A stretch of DNA of 64,000 nt from Suillus spraguei (lineage: Eukaryota > Basidiomycota > Agaricomycetes > Boletales > Suillaceae). The stretch is taken from contig JABCPU010000061.1 in the NCBI GenBank assembly GCA_016800925.1, forward strand, positions 62,001 to 126,000, written 5' to 3'. The position numbers and the translations under genes are program-made. Below the pieces are notes generated by a model. That model did no database searches, was not told where the DNA came from, and worked only from the letters and a program-made list of their open reading frames with translations. Position 1 is the first letter of the stretch, and each line of letters begins with the position of its first letter. Of this stretch, positions 33,978 through 46,569 are shown one piece after another.

Positions 33978-34898
33978 AATTAACCGTTTCATTAATACAT
34001 TACTCAGCTCAGTGGACCTAGCACCAATATGATTGTCACATCATCCCTCCACCAAGTTTTTACAGCCAGAGTAATCTATTGATAAAATGGTTACTTACAG
34101 AGCGCTGAGGACCCCTGGTTAATTAAGAATCCCCTAGGATGATAGACTCTTCGGCTCATGGAAGGTTTGGTCTATGGTGTTCCACAAACCATTTCTCAGT
34201 CGCTGCAAGTGGAGCATGGATGAAGTGGTTAATTATTTGATTATTGACCACTGTGTTACTTACAGAGCGCTGATTAGTACCAGGCAATCTTGGGGGTTCT
34301 TCAAAGAGAACTTTACCATTGATGGTGAGAGCTCAGGGGTTGCCATAAGTGGAGAATCAATTTTGGGGATTCTTCGAAGAGAACTTAGCTATTGATGGTG
34401 ATGTGTGACAATCATATTGGTGCTAGGTCCACTGAGCTGAGTAATGTATTGATGAAACAGTTGATTGTTTGATCACTGACCCCTGAGTAATTAAGAATCC
34501 CCCAGGATGATAGACTCCGGCCAGGATCCTATCTCCGGTATGTACATGTAGCCCAAGCATGGTCTACCCAATGTACTGACGTGCCGGCCGGAGTATCTTC
34601 TCATTTTATGGAACCAGCCAGCACACTATTCACGAGCTGTAGCTGTGGCAGACACACAGTATGCCTGACGTACAGAAGTACCGGCCAGGACCTTCCACAA
34701 ACCATTTCTCGGTTGCTGTAGGTGGAGCATGGATGAAGTGGTTAATTGTTGAATTGCTGACCACTGTGTTACTCACAGAGCATTGGTCAGCTGCCAACCG
34801 AGAAATGGTTTGTGGAACACCATCGACCAAACCTTCCATGAGCCAAAGAGTCTATCATCCTGGGGGATTCTTAATTAACCAGGGATCCTCAGCACTAA
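33978..34898. repeat. mosaic of inverted and direct repeats
   Basis: Inverted pair 1: 33978-34042 against about 34400-34468, both containing CTCAGTGGACCTAGCACC in opposite sense. Inverted pair 2: about 34102-34198 against 34796-34898, both containing ACAAACCATTTCTC. Direct pair: 34184-34275 and 34686-34790, both with GGAGCATGGATGAAGTGG. The pattern suggests small inverted-repeat elements of one family inserted into each other. No protein is encoded. Confidence 0.85.
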
Positions 34899-34989
34899 AG
34901 TGATTTACCTCTGAGGCAGAACTCTTGACATGAGCAGTTTTGAGTGCAGGCGTGACGCTTGGCGCATGTTGGATAGATAATGCTCTATA

Positions 34990-35330
34990 CAGAGCTCAAT
35001 TTGCTGGGCATCAGTGTACCTGTAAAGAAAGGATGCCACTTACAGCTGCCCTCGGCCAGTTACTGCATACCACTCTTCCACTCCAACTTGAGTTGTCGGC
35101 CGGAATCTAACCTACATGCCGGCCAATCACTGTGTACCTTCAACCAGGGAGGTCGGCCAGCACTCACTCTACATCTCCAGCTGGTTACCGTGTACCACCC
35201 CTTCGGCCGGTTACTGTGTACCAACATGAGGCATCGGCCAGACCCGAATCTATGTGCCGGCTGATCACTCTGCCACTTCAACCTGGGCTGTCAGCCAGCA
35301 CCCACCCTATGCCTCGGCCTGCGCACTTCT
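34990..35330. repeat. degenerate tandem repeat
   Basis: A loosely repeated phrase of the type GGCC(A/G)GTTACTGTGTACC with TCGGCC boxes recurs about every 50-60 bases. Too degenerate for a firm consensus. Confidence 0.5.
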
Positions 35331-35404
35331 ATGTACACCGGCTGGTACACATTGTATGGCAATTTGGCATGTCCGCCGTACCGGTTCTACGTGCGGTCTT
35401 GACG

Positions 35405-35679
35405 GCATCAGGAAATTCACACATTCCTTGACGTGCCCTTATGCGGACTTATTTACACTTAACTGCCTTGGTGAAATTGAATCTACTTGTCCAAAATTTC
35501 AATGTGAATGAATTCAGAAAAAAAAAGTTGAGATATATTAATATACATGTTTTATTGTATTTCGCACTCAAAAAATATAAGATATGCCAGGTGAATGATG
35601 TGAGAGAGAGCAAACAAGTTTTGAGATAAGTGAGTTAAGCTGATTAAGCATGTTAAGGAATGTGTGAATTTCCTGATGC
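35405..35679. mobile_element. 275-bp MITE-like inverted-repeat element
   Basis: Ends are a perfect 25-bp inverted repeat that starts GCATCAGGAAATTCAC and ends ACATTCCTT. The interior is AT-rich without a gene. No clear target duplication in the flanks (CTTGACG left, ACTGAAC right). Confidence 0.8.
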
Positions 35680-36902
35680 ACTGAACTATGTGTTACATTG
35701 TGATATAAAATGATGTCCCATGTCCTTACTTTCGGGCCTTCATACCCTCACATCTTCGAGCCGCGACAGCATTTGCCTAACTTCACATTTTCCTTGCACC
35801 TGCGCACTGTACTTACAATATTCATTTGTGCGTGAACAATGTCGGATATCGATTAACAATTCAATTTGGAACTGTCGTCTATTATCCATCGTGACAGAAG
35901 TTCACTGGAAAGTCGAAAACGGTTCGGAACGCCACTGTGATGTAATAACTCAGTGACAAGAGGGTTAAAGCATTCGAAAATGGCCGTGCAGGTACGTGTT
36001 TATACCCACATGAATTAGGGTGTGAGCATATATAACAGGCTAAATCACACTGCGCCTTTGAATGCACTGTTGGTGGAACGAGGTAGCCTTCTTTCCTAGT
36101 AGAATCAATTAATAAAACAGCGACGCCTTATAAAAGTGGGTTGAATTCGTACCTGGCAAACCTTCATCGATGTCTTTGTTTTTGGACCACGGAAGACAAG
36201 ATCAACGCGGAGCATGGATTTCATGGTATCTGATTCTAGTGAGGATTACTATTGTCAATGTAAACCCCACAAATTTCACCTTCATGTGCCGCGATCTCCC
36301 ATGCGAGATTCCTGGCGTGCCCATTTTTTCGGTTTTGAGTACACAGGGACCATGATAATTGAATCGTTTAAAGGTAAGGAGGACCATGAAGTTTTCACGC
36401 GGAAAATTTCAAGAGGGAATGTTAGTGACTCCATCAGTGCTTTGGCCACTTTCAAATACTGCATGCGCTCAATCTGCCGGAACCAGCTACCACTATGAAG
36501 TCAAGCTTACGAATACCCACATTGATTACACCAACGCCTGGAGATATGGAACAAACAATGGATTGCGAACGTGAACGATATATATGAACAAGGGAACCGC
36601 AGGGCAACAAGATGTAAAGATCATTCGTAACAAGGGAGACGCAGTGGAATAAAGTGTTCGAAATGGAGACTATCACAACAAAACAAATATTGACCGGAGG
36701 ACATCATAAAGAAGAAAAAAGTGCTGGCTTCTTGAAATCAACATTTGACACGCGCGGTTTCTCCCAGCAACGTAGTGGAAACCAGACTGGTGCTGTGTGA
36801 GTCTCTCGTTCATGTCGTAATTTTGGCAAAGATTGTGGAACTTCTTTGCGTTCAAGCGCTGCAATGCAATTTTCAGCACGATTTTCTCAAACAAATTACA
36901 TT
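35680..36902. other. intergenic
   Basis: No recognised gene; short open frames only. It lies downstream of the kinase gene (-). Confidence 0.45.
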
Positions 36903-38171
36903 TCACCTACCACGAGAATGTGCGTCGGAGAATTCTGTCGTGCCATTGGGGAGCAAGAACGCTTTATGGTTTGCGATCTCACGGAACCCATACCGTGATG
37001 ACGGGATAGGTTGCAGCAGCTATCCCGGTAAAGATAAATGATAGCGTTGGAAAATAAATAATACAAAACTTACTCCTGAAACTAAATTGGCGATGTTTGA
37101 ATGAAATTGGTGAAAGATAGGGAGCTGCTTGGATGTTCCGTCCGGACTGCTGTAGCACGAGGAAACATAGGCCGTTATATCTTCTTCTGTAACAAAGAGT
37201 ACCTGATAAGATCGTATCAGTAAGATAGCAGTGAAGAAAGACGCGAAACATGCCTTGTGATCTTCGAAACAAGCTCGTAGACGACACAGCCCAACGCCCA
37301 CCAGTCCACGGGCGCTCCATACTTCATAGAGCCGGGGATGTCGTTGTTGTGGAGGATCTCTGGTGCCATGCAGTGTGTCGTTCCCACCACAGCTGTCGTA
37401 TACCCCGCTGTCGCTCCAAGGGCCCCTCGCCTTGTTTTACATAACACAAGCCAAAATCAGCAACCCGCACATTCTCCCGAACGTCGATCAAGATGTTTTC
37501 GGATTTGATATCCCGGTGGATGATGCCCATCTCGTGAAGAGCATTGATCCCGAGGGCCTTGAAAGTCGGAGGTGTGAGATACCGAATACTAGGAAAGATA
37601 GCCACTTACCATTTGGGTGGTCCACCTGCGCGCATTCTTGAAAGAATATGAGGGACGATGTTTCATGTAAGTGCGTAGGTTGTTGGCCATGAGCTCCTAG
37701 AGATGTCCAATGGAGTCAAACAACTTAAATGGCCCACGGGGGAGAAGGACATACCATAGCGAAACATATATTATCCTTTGTTTGAAAGGACATTTCAAGT
37801 GTCATGATGAATCTAGTTTCGGGACATGGTATCCTCCAAATACGCCGGTACACATCAAGTTCGTTAAAAAGAACCTCTTTTGTAAACTTGTACTTCAGCT
37901 GGTCCTTTCGAAAGACCTTGAGACAGAGCAAGCGATTTGATGCTACGTCTTCAGCTGCCATTGCCGTAGCAAACCCACCCTTGGCCAAGACGCGCCAAAC
38001 ACGAAAGGGGCCATAGGAGTATGACACTGGAAGAATTCGAGACGCCTCTGGCATGCTGGGATGCATGAAGGTGAAGATGTGAGAAGGGAATGGAGGGTCG
38101 ACCGACTGCGAGTCAACAACGTTTATAGAAGGGACATCTGGAAAAAGGGTTGCGAGGTTAAGATCAGACAT
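36903..38171 (-). pseudogene. AGC-like Ser/Thr protein kinase with one frameshift
   Basis: Exons (minus): 38171-37755, 37696-37610, 37557-37250, 37202-37074, 37019-36903; introns 47-58 nt, GT-AG. Protein starts MSDLNLATLFPDVP; the kinase domain begins WRVLAKGGFATAMAAED (glycine loop atypical), LLCLKVF (Lys), MGIIHRDIKSENIL (catalytic Asp), VADFGLCYV (Mg loop), GTTHCMAPEIL, VDWWALGCVVYEL, and an AGC-style tail (LLQPIPSSRYGF) to a stop at 36903. Exon 3 is 308 nt: the reading frame shifts by -1 in the AAAA of GTAAAACAAGG near 37430, between DFGLCYV and RRGALGATAGY. One extra A would give an even 1,059-nt gene. So it is a recent pseudogene or carries a sequence error. Substrate unknown. Confidence 0.8.
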
Positions 38172-39715
38172 TATGCCCGACGTGTTGTATAGAAGGGGTT
38201 GCGAAGCAGATGAAGGAGTGATCAACTTTCAAGTGACTTTGCCTGATGGCAAGGCAATTATCAGAATGAAAAGAGGACAATGAGGTGAAGCAGCAATTCG
38301 ATGAGCGTATTTAAGAGTTTCCTGGTAGAGCCACAACACACCTTAAATGATGAGCTGTGGACGTGCCAATTTGTTAATTATCTTGAAGCACCACAGCGAG
38401 ATAATGGTGACCAAATAATGCCACCGTCAATCACAACGGTGACTAGCACGATGGGGGAAATTGTGGAGGCGTACACTGTGGAACAATGAGAGCATATTGC
38501 CACCACAGTAAAGCATTGATTGTCGGCACACATCCCTGGCAAGTGTCCAATAAGACTTATGGTATTGAAACAGTGCGACGCCGCGGAAACCTGCATATCC
38601 AAGTCCAAGTACTAGCACCAATCATTCTAATCAGTGCTAACCGCCGCAAGGCGTGTTGTTAGGGGCGTTTGACTTCTTCTGAATATTTATTCATCAGTAT
38701 CGACGATGGGCTATTCAAAGTGGGTACTCTCGTCGCATTGGACATGCAGTGATAAGACACCACACAGTAACTCCTAAATTGTATCTGAAATCACGTTATT
38801 GTTTGAGGTACAGGTCGTAACTTCTTGCACTGCTATCTGTCGCGGAACTCGTGCAAAATGCTCAATGGTGACTCGGAGGAAAAAAAACTCACTTGAAGAT
38901 GCCTTCATAGTCTCATAGTTAGTATGTCAACTTCGGGTTGCTCGGATCTTTTCCCGCCAAATTAGATATCGTCATCATTCCACCATGCTGACGGTCTGCT
39001 TGTTTTATGAGCATACTAGTACACAGTAATGAGGATTCGGAGGGCGAGAAGAATAAGCCCTCACTCACTTTCCCTTCTCCTGCCATCAATAAACCTTTTC
39101 CTTCGTGTCCCAATAGGTTCCAAACTGCCGTTGTCGACACGGAGACTGAGAAAGTTTTATAGGGCTCGCAAATAGGTACCTTCGGAAGAACCTGTATATT
39201 ATTATTCTTCATATACTTATCTCATGAAAGCTGATGTCCCTAGCTGTGGAGTCGGTCGCTCAAAATATTCCCCGCAGCAGCAGTATTGAGATTCAAGGTG
39301 TGTAAACCTATGTCGAACAAAAGGATCGGAGGGGTGCGACACCTTTGAGCGACAGCATGACAGAGACATCAAATGGCAGTGTTTAAAGGTAATGATAAGG
39401 TTGCGATATTGATAAATTCAGATTGTGCAAACGGTATAAGTGTAGCAGACCTAGGTGTCGCAGGATAACTTGAAGGTTCTGAGTCAACAAGTACAAGTTG
39501 CCCGGCAAGTGCCGTCACTAAACCGGTGAGTATGTCGGAGAAAGGCTAGTATTTAGGCACCTTCCAGCCGTATTGCATCCGAAAGGGCACGACCGAATAA
39601 GGCACATTCCGTGATTGGAAAATTCCAAGACTGACTTTTACATAATATATCAATCCCATTTTGATTCAAATCTTGTGTGAAAATTCAACACCGATGTGAA
39701 AGCTAAGCGCTAAGC
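38172..39715. other. intergenic
   Basis: Upstream of the kinase gene and left of the DNA transposon. No gene, RNA or repeat recognised. Confidence 0.5.
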
Positions 39716-39722
39716 CTTCAGT

Positions 39723-39772
39723 CCCAGTGAAAATCGACAATATTTAGGTAGATATGTGTAGATAGATATCTA
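39723..39772. repeat. left terminal inverted repeat
   Basis: Starts CCCAGTGAAAATCGACAA; pairs with 46759-46808. Confidence 0.9.
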
Positions 39773-40060
39773 AAAAATAAACCCCAATGAAAAATATCTA
39801 CGTTCTTTGATATGATTCGCCAAATGAGACTTTTCGAGACGCAAAAAGAAAGAAATCGAGAAATTTTTTGACGTTTAGATACGATTCTCGCTGTGTTTAG
39901 ACATATCTCTGGCCTGCAAATCTATTCATTTAGCTTGAAAAAACAGATTGATATGCGTCCAATGGGAGAAAATGAGATTATCATAGGGTATCGCTATCAT
40001 TATGGAGGTAACCGTAGGTATCGCATCCTGCCCGCCCTGCCCGCCATCCCGCCCATTGCA

Positions 40061-42130
40061 TTACTCCTCGTCCGCATCATCGCCGGTACCACCCTCTTGA
40101 ACGGCTCCAGACGAGGTGAGCTATAAACAGGTCGTTAGTATAAAAAGAAGTGTGATACATAGTACCACGCACCTGTAGGACTGCTTTGTGCTTGTATACC
40201 TGTAGTATAGTAGTAGCAGACTCCATTAATAGTATGAAAATGACGTACCTGTTTGTCGGCGTTCGACAGACCGTTCCAGTACATCGCGAAGACACTCGCA
40301 GGATCTCTCTGATGTCCGTTCATTTGCCAGTCGAGAGCACAAAGGTTCCTAGCCTTAATTAATATCACAATCACAAATAGAAGTTCTAGAACTCACCGTG
40401 CTGTGATCTTGGCGCTCACACGCATAGGCTTCGTGCTTGGCTGGCGCTTCTTGATGGCTTCGGGCCTACCTTTCAAGTCGATCATGATCGGTGTGGGCTT
40501 CTTATCGGCAGCCAGGAGTTCCACCTTCACAGCGAGAGAAGCAGTGTTGGTACTTGAAGGTCCGTCTGGTATAGAAACAGACGTAGAGCCATTGGATGGT
40601 GGTGTAATAGTGGTGGGAATGTCTCCAGAAGTCGAAGAAGTTGAAGAGTCGGTGGAAGTGGTAGGAACTTTCCTAGCGATCGGTTTGGGCCGAGGTTTCA
40701 AGACAAGATTAGAACTACGTCAATAGATCAGTAAGATGAATATGAAATAAATCAAGACTTACAGCGGGTTTTTGACCTCTACAAGACTAGGTACCTCTTT
40801 TCCTTTATCGGTGCTGGGTGGTGGTGTTGGTTCACGGTCGAGTGAGGGGTGTCGCAGTGTGTCAGGTATCTGTAGACGGATCCATTAGCAAGCATTAATA
40901 TTAAAAAAAAAACTTACCGCTTCATTGGTGCTAATAGTAGGAGGCTCGGTGACAGGCTCGGAGATTATATCTGAATCGATCCGTGCTCGCTTCTTCATAT
41001 GTTCTGCTTCGAGATCGTCGCCAGTGTCGCAGGTGTGCTTTTGAGGGATTGCCAAGGTGCTTGTATGTTCACCAGGCTCGGCCTTAACGCGCTTGCTGGC
41101 TTTCTTGCCCTTGACATGGTAGGTCGACCATTGAGAGTAATTGTCGGTCATCAGCTTCATTGCCTTCCAGTTGTCGGCACACAAACAAAATTCGATATAC
41201 TCTTTGCGCAGAGTATGAATAAGCCACCGTAAGACTTGCAACGAGGCTTGGCCAATAGACACCGGTGCGAGGCCTTGGGATTGAAGTTGCCGGAAGCTTG
41301 AGAGCATATGATTGCGGATGCTCTTCGCGCGATCAGCCGAAACAGGCATGCCTTCTTCGTCCTGCAAGTAAGTACACGACACATTGATGCCTTGCGCCAT
41401 GCGCCCAGATCCTCGAGATGTGCATCTAGAACTTTCGGGTTCAGCAGATGTGCTTTTCGGATATTGTGCCTGCCATTCCTTCTTCGTCCATGATCGAATT
41501 GACGGATAGTCCTTCCGATCAAGTTCTCGATCGCATTCTTCAGCGACTATCTCGCCCACTAACGAAGGTTTTTGATCATCGGAAATGATGTTCGAGGTGT
41601 CGCATGCGGATAGAGATGATGATATCGATGCTACGGAGCTTGCGGAACCACGGATATTCACAATAACATTCCTGTATTCGATATTTTCAGCATATATGCG
41701 CATGTACTCAATAGATTTACTTACTGTAAAGCTTGGCAAGTGGAATTGAGGCCAGCATTTTTGTTGATCAGCCTGAGTCTATCAGCCTGCAGACTGGGAC
41801 AGCGTGCTGTGATTCTGTGAGTTGCCGTTTGAGTTGGGCAACTAAACTTGTGTCAGAGTCTTTGCATGCCAGCCGATCGTTTTCGAGAAGAGAATGAAGG
41901 CTATCTTGAAATAGCAGAGGCTTACCATGTGTTCGACATCAGTTTCTGATCTTCGATGCATCAATGTAATTAATTTAACGACTCACACTACTAGCCATTG
42001 GGTCCCGCAAATGAAACATCTGGGCCTGGCTGGATCCAATATTCGGATCAAAGCCTGTTAACGACTGTGGATTAATTTGAGATAAGAGGTTGAGGTATCT
42101 GGTGGGTGAGGTTGTGTCGTCGAGTGACAT
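40061..42130 (-). CDS. transposon accessory protein (549 aa, TNPA-like position)
   Basis: Nine exons (minus): 42130-41989, 41945-41926, 41846-41725, 41671-40918, 40869-40763, 40714-40397, 40348-40249, 40199-40173, 40120-40061; introns 43-79 nt, all GT-AG, phases close. The protein starts MSLDDTTSPTRYLNLL. It has a helical middle (SIRNHMLSSFRQLQSQG, LRWLIHTLRKEYIEFCL), a basic segment (KGKKASKRVKAEPGE, KKRARIDSD), a Ser/Thr/Pro-rich linker, and a last conserved block LCALDWQMNGHQRDPASVFAMYWNGLSNADKQ, ending GDDADEE. In CACTA elements a second protein binds subterminal repeats and helps the transposase; this gene sits in that position, but I recognise no catalytic motif. The three 5' exons are small and their borders less certain than the rest. 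Confidence 0.7.
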
Positions 42131-42196
42131 GATGCGGTATGAGTTGAAGTCAAGAAAGGAAACTAACCAAAAACACACCAAGTCCGGACATCTGTA
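42131..42196. promoter_or_regulatory. 66-bp bidirectional promoter gap inside the transposon
   Basis: Only 66 bp separate the start codons of the divergent accessory (-) and acidic-repeat (+) genes; both 5' signals must lie here or within the genes. No TATA element is evident. Confidence 0.35.
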
Positions 42197-43037
42197 ATGC
42201 TACCACCACCCGTCCAAGATTTTCTGGACATATCATCAGATCCAGACCTTGATGGTTATCAAGCTGATACCAGGTGAGTCTTTGCTTCGTGATCTAGATC
42301 TAGATCTATTAATCTTATGTACTAGCATCAATACAAATGATTCCAACGACTCCACCCGTTCTAGCACACCCGTCATGACCTTGTCCGATGATTTCTTGCT
42401 GGATCCCGCCAATTGGACTTCTGATCCTCTCAGGGCGCGCCTGATGAGGCTAAGGGATTTATTACAACAAGAGTAAGTTTTTATTTATTTCTATGACATT
42501 TTAATACAAGTTTAGTAGATCTACTCCTACTAAACCTATGCCTATCCTCCCCGTCGACGACCCGAGCAGCATGACCGAGCCGGAGAGTGAACCTGAGATA
42601 GCTGCACCTACTCCTACCATCCCCATTGACGACCCAAGCAGCATGACCGAGCCTGAGAGCGAACCCGAAAACCCACCCCAGCCTACCATACCGACTCCTA
42701 CCCTGCCCATCGATGATCCGAGCAGCGTGACAGAACCCGAAAGTGACCCGGAGGATAAACTACCTGCTCCCCCTCCTCTGCAAAATGATCCGAGTAGTGT
42801 TACCGAACCCGAAAGTGAACCAGAAGACCAACTCATCAAGGGCCAACTCCGGTTCCAAAAAAGAAGGGATTCTTTGACACACCAAGTCCCCCAGGGCCTG
42901 ACTCACTTTATTGGAAGTACATTTCGCCTGAAGAAGATGACAGATGGTATGATCGTTCAAAAACAGATGCCAGCTTTGATGCAGTGCGTCAGATGAGGCA
43001 AAAACTAGAGACATTACTTAGAAATGCACTGTATTGA
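42197..43037 (+). pseudogene. acidic DDPSS-repeat protein of the transposon, one frameshift
   Basis: Exons 42197-42273, 42326-42472, 42519-43037. Protein starts MLPPPVQDFLDISSDPDLDG, has TLSDDFLLDPANWTSDPLRARL, then four repeats of DDPSS(M/V)TEPES(E/D)PE separated by Pro-rich spacers, and a conserved-looking end WKYISPEEDDRWYDRSKTD...RQKLETLLRNALY. The frame shifts at a six-A run near 42857 (CCAAAAAAGAAG); summed exon length is 743 nt, one short of a multiple of three. A one-base loss or an assembly error explains it. Divergent from the accessory gene, whose ATG is only 66 bp away, so they likely share a promoter. Function unknown. Confidence 0.65.
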
Positions 43038-43142
43038 TTGTATGTATACATGAGCACGCTTAATGAAAACACTTTGATGGGATCAACTTCTCTCGGCCCA
43101 TCAGCTTCTTTGTCCGCATCAGCTTCTCTGTCCCATCAACTT

Positions 43143-46100
43143 CTAATCCTCGTCAGGTATGTCCACCTCATTGATACCACCTATCGTTATAATATCCAAA
43201 CCAGGGCGCTCAATAAGATAGAAAAGGGTACCGTCAATGCCCGGAAATTGATGAGGTACCATGGCTACCACTGATTGAATTGTAGAAACTTCAGTGAGTT
43301 TTAATGAAGCATCGCCGTGGTATTGACAGGCGAATACTGTGTGATATGAGCGCTGTAGAAGATCTTGATGGGGATCGCTATACTCCGAGACCATGGCGAA
43401 GGTTTTGCGCTGACCGTGGATCGTCATATTAAAGTAAAAGTAAACTTCCGCGATCGCTGTATGTCCGTCGAGCAGTAACTATAAAATTTAAGTGTATTGA
43501 TCAATGTACGAGATGATTTACAAATACCTTAACATTGCGAGCCATCCTTGGCTGTTTGGACATTGCTTGTTCCTTCCAAGCCGAGCGTGCAACCTGACCA
43601 TTCGGCAGACGAAGGCGTGCCCACTTAGTTACTGGAGGTGCCAAAGGGATGTTGATGTCATTACTGGCGAGATACCTAAGTATAGTATCGGCTTCGCAAG
43701 GGCGTACCATGCGAGGGGTTCTTTCTCTTCGGCGAAGCAAGACATAGCCCAGACCGACTTCTTCTGAACCTTTTGGGGAAGTAATTTCCGAAGGTTCTAT
43801 AGTGGGGATGATGGCCTTGATGGCGTTGATTTGACAGCGTCGGATTGCACGTTTAGAGAGATTAGCATAGACCAATGAATTGTGAAGGCGGATTTCCTGC
43901 CCCAGATTGCCGATTGTGCGTTCCATAGTCCACTGAGAGGAACATATTGGTGGTCCCTTGTTCACAGTCTCGGGCCCTATATGTGTGAGAGAGTGAATCC
44001 ACGGGCGAACGAAATGAAGGCGATCGATCCGAGATTGATAGTAGATTTCTTCGAATTCGTCGGCAAAGTTGAGAAGGTGCTGATGGCCATCAAGAAGTTC
44101 GGATTGGGATATGTGGTACTGTTGCATTAGGCATAAACCTCGCGCAAGGTGGCAAAAGTTAGTCCAGTAGGGATCGGGGAGGATTCCATAGAGTGTTGCT
44201 GGTCCCATACCATAGAGATAGAGTAGCCACTCCCAGGCCTTGTAACCGCTGTGAATCTTCTCTGCAGGGTTATGAGGAGGGCGATCAAATGAACCTGGGA
44301 GGAACGGAGTTGCGTCAGATATAGTTGATCCGTGCTTCTTCCAGGTTTCCTTAGTGAGAACGGCCCAGGCCCACGAGGCCTTGTCATCAGTGGGGTCCGA
44401 TCGAAAGGCACCTCGCCATAGAGGGATAAGTAAATCTCCTGCATTGATAGCAGCAACATGCATGATGTCAGAGCCGAAAGCGAGGGGAACCAGTAGAATC
44501 CGGTTTGTATTGAAGCCGCAGAATATGCTTGGCTTGGTAATACCTGTGTCGAGTCTGGCCTGTTCATATTCCGCTGCATTGCGACAGCAGACAATGCGTT
44601 GCACGTTATCCGCATAGTTGAGTGATCCGGCTGGGGGAAGTTGATCGATCTTAATATCAGGGTGATCCGTCGTGCCACGAGGTTGGCGCATTGCAGGATA
44701 ATAGGTCGGAGCGCCCGGCTTATGACGTCCTGGTAGGCCACAGTAAAGTCTACAGCCCATCTTACCATGATGGCCGACGAGGCCTGTTAAAAATGCCATG
44801 CCGGGTCCATCAGCGGTAGCTACAAATAGGAAAGGATTTGATGTGAATAATTTGTTGAGTGCAGCGTCCCAAATGGCCAGACCCTCGGTTTGAATTGCAC
44901 GTAAGTGATGAAGTCCGGGGAACATGAAGGAATCGAGATTCTTTGGCTTCTTGGGTCCAGGAATGATACCGCCGGGCAGAACATACTTTTTTTGATAGCG
45001 TTCTTCAGGTGCATGATCGAAGAGCACCCAAATATAGACCCAGCAGTCCGACTGCTTGGATTCATATAGCTGGGCGCCATCAATTGAAAGCATGAGGACA
45101 GAGTCGCCTTCCTTGATTTGACCGGCCTGGCAGGCATCTAGGTATTGCTTGCCATGAAGCACATCTTCATAGACGTCAGGGATGCCGCCACTTATTTCTA
45201 ACTCCTCGAGGATTTTCTTGGTGCGCTCTTCTCGCCAACGCATCTTTTTTGCGTGATCAGGATGACGCCATAGAGCCTGTAACTGGGGACCAATGGGAAA
45301 CGTGTCGAATGTCTGTCGAGGGACCTTCTTTTGCGGGGTACTTCTCTTCTCATCCCATCGATCTTCCCCACACCTTGGACATCGATCGAGATCGGCGAAG
45401 GGGCCTGTAAAGGCCAGGCACGTGTTGATGCACATGTCGTGCACGAGTGGGACAACCCCACTGAGTTCAGAGGCGAGTTGCTTGACATGGTAGTGGCTAT
45501 ACACATCATCATCAGGGTGTCGTTCTGAAATGGCAGCGCGAATGAGGTCATATGCCTTGATCGTTGTGTCGGCGAAAAAAAGCTTGAGGGACATGAGGAG
45601 ATCGGGATCTGTGGTGTCTGGGAGCGCACGTGGTGGGTTTCGAAGACGATCGAGTGCTTCTGGAGGCAGACGGGCAAAGGAGTCATCCAGCGATGCTTGC
45701 CAGAGGGCTGTAATGAAAGACATGGCGTCTTGAGCATCCTGAAGACGCGCCATGCGGTGAAGTTCGTCTAAGTCTTCATCAGTCCAGCCCATCGTTCGTG
45801 TCTCTGCTCCATTCCCCTCTGCTCCGTTCCCCTCTTCTCCGTTTTGATCGAGATCGTCGATATGATCAATAGGGGCTGCCGGAGGTTGTTGGTCTGGCTG
45901 TGTGGCACCTTGAGAACCAAGAAGGTGGTCAGGATTCTGGGCCTCATCTGGAAGCGCCTCATCTGGAAGCGCCTCGTCATGAAGGTGATCGGCTGGAAGC
46001 GCCTTGTCAGGAAGGGACTCAAGTATGTTGTCATACTCGAGGCCATCATCATAGTGATAAAAATCTAGATAAAGTTAAAGTCTCGATCATGATCGAGTAG

Positions 46101-46532
46101 AAGGTCTCGTACCTTCGGTAGCGTCATCGGGCTTGGGGTCGGGCTGATCAGAAATATGTGAGTGAGCCTCTTAAATAAAATAAGACTTACATTGGCAGAT
46201 GAAGGTACTAGTTCTGGGCTCTCAGAACGTCCCTTTTTCTGAGTTCTGGGTCCCCCCCCATCGAGATCTTCCTGTGGCCTCTTGCTGGACGAGGATGCAG
46301 CTGGTGGAGTGGTATGTCGAAGATCTGGTGATGGGAGATCTGGCGCAATGCTAAGAGCGACCGGAGGAAGAAAGATTGATGCTAATCTGCTGGGCTTATG
46401 TCTGAAGTAAGTAGCTTTGGAAACGCGTGAAGTTCGCCCGCCTGTTTTACGAAGACATGAACTACAGTCGCACACATGGATGATAGTGCCGTCGTCGAGT
46501 CTGTGCACTCCAGCTTGTAGTATGGAGTCCAT
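43143..46532 (-). CDS. tnp2-like transposase
   Basis: Four exons (minus): 46532-46191, 46143-46113, 46064-43528, 43478-43143; introns 47-49 nt; phases close to 1,081 residues without a stop. N-terminus has a small Cys/His unit CDCSSCLRK...SRVSKATYFRH, then an acidic low-complexity linker (LPDEALPDEA), then MGWTDEDLDELHRMARLQDA. A zinc pair CPRCGEDRW (~residue 270) precedes the tnp2-type core: VLMLSIDGAQLYESK (likely catalytic Asp), CWVYIWVLFDHAPE, LPGGIIPGPKKPKNLDSF, VATADGPGMAFLTGLVGHHG (second Asp candidate), GCRLYCGLPGRHK. The C-terminal exon has LLLDGHTAIAEVYFYFNM. It cuts and rejoins the element ends. Members of this group are common in Agaricomycetes. Start: ATG before the Cys/His unit. 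Confidence 0.88.
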
Positions 46533-46569
46533 GCAGATTCGGACTTAGTGATATTTGCGGTGCGACACT

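Noticed and set aside
36214..36498. Possible gene between the MITE and the kinase
   Set aside because: Short frame, no recognised motif, no intron logic and no conserved residues.
37203..37253. A GC-AG intron in the kinase gene
   Set aside because: A GT donor four bases away (37249) gives a phase-0 join ITRH to VLFVTEED with no frame conflict, so the rare splice type is not needed.
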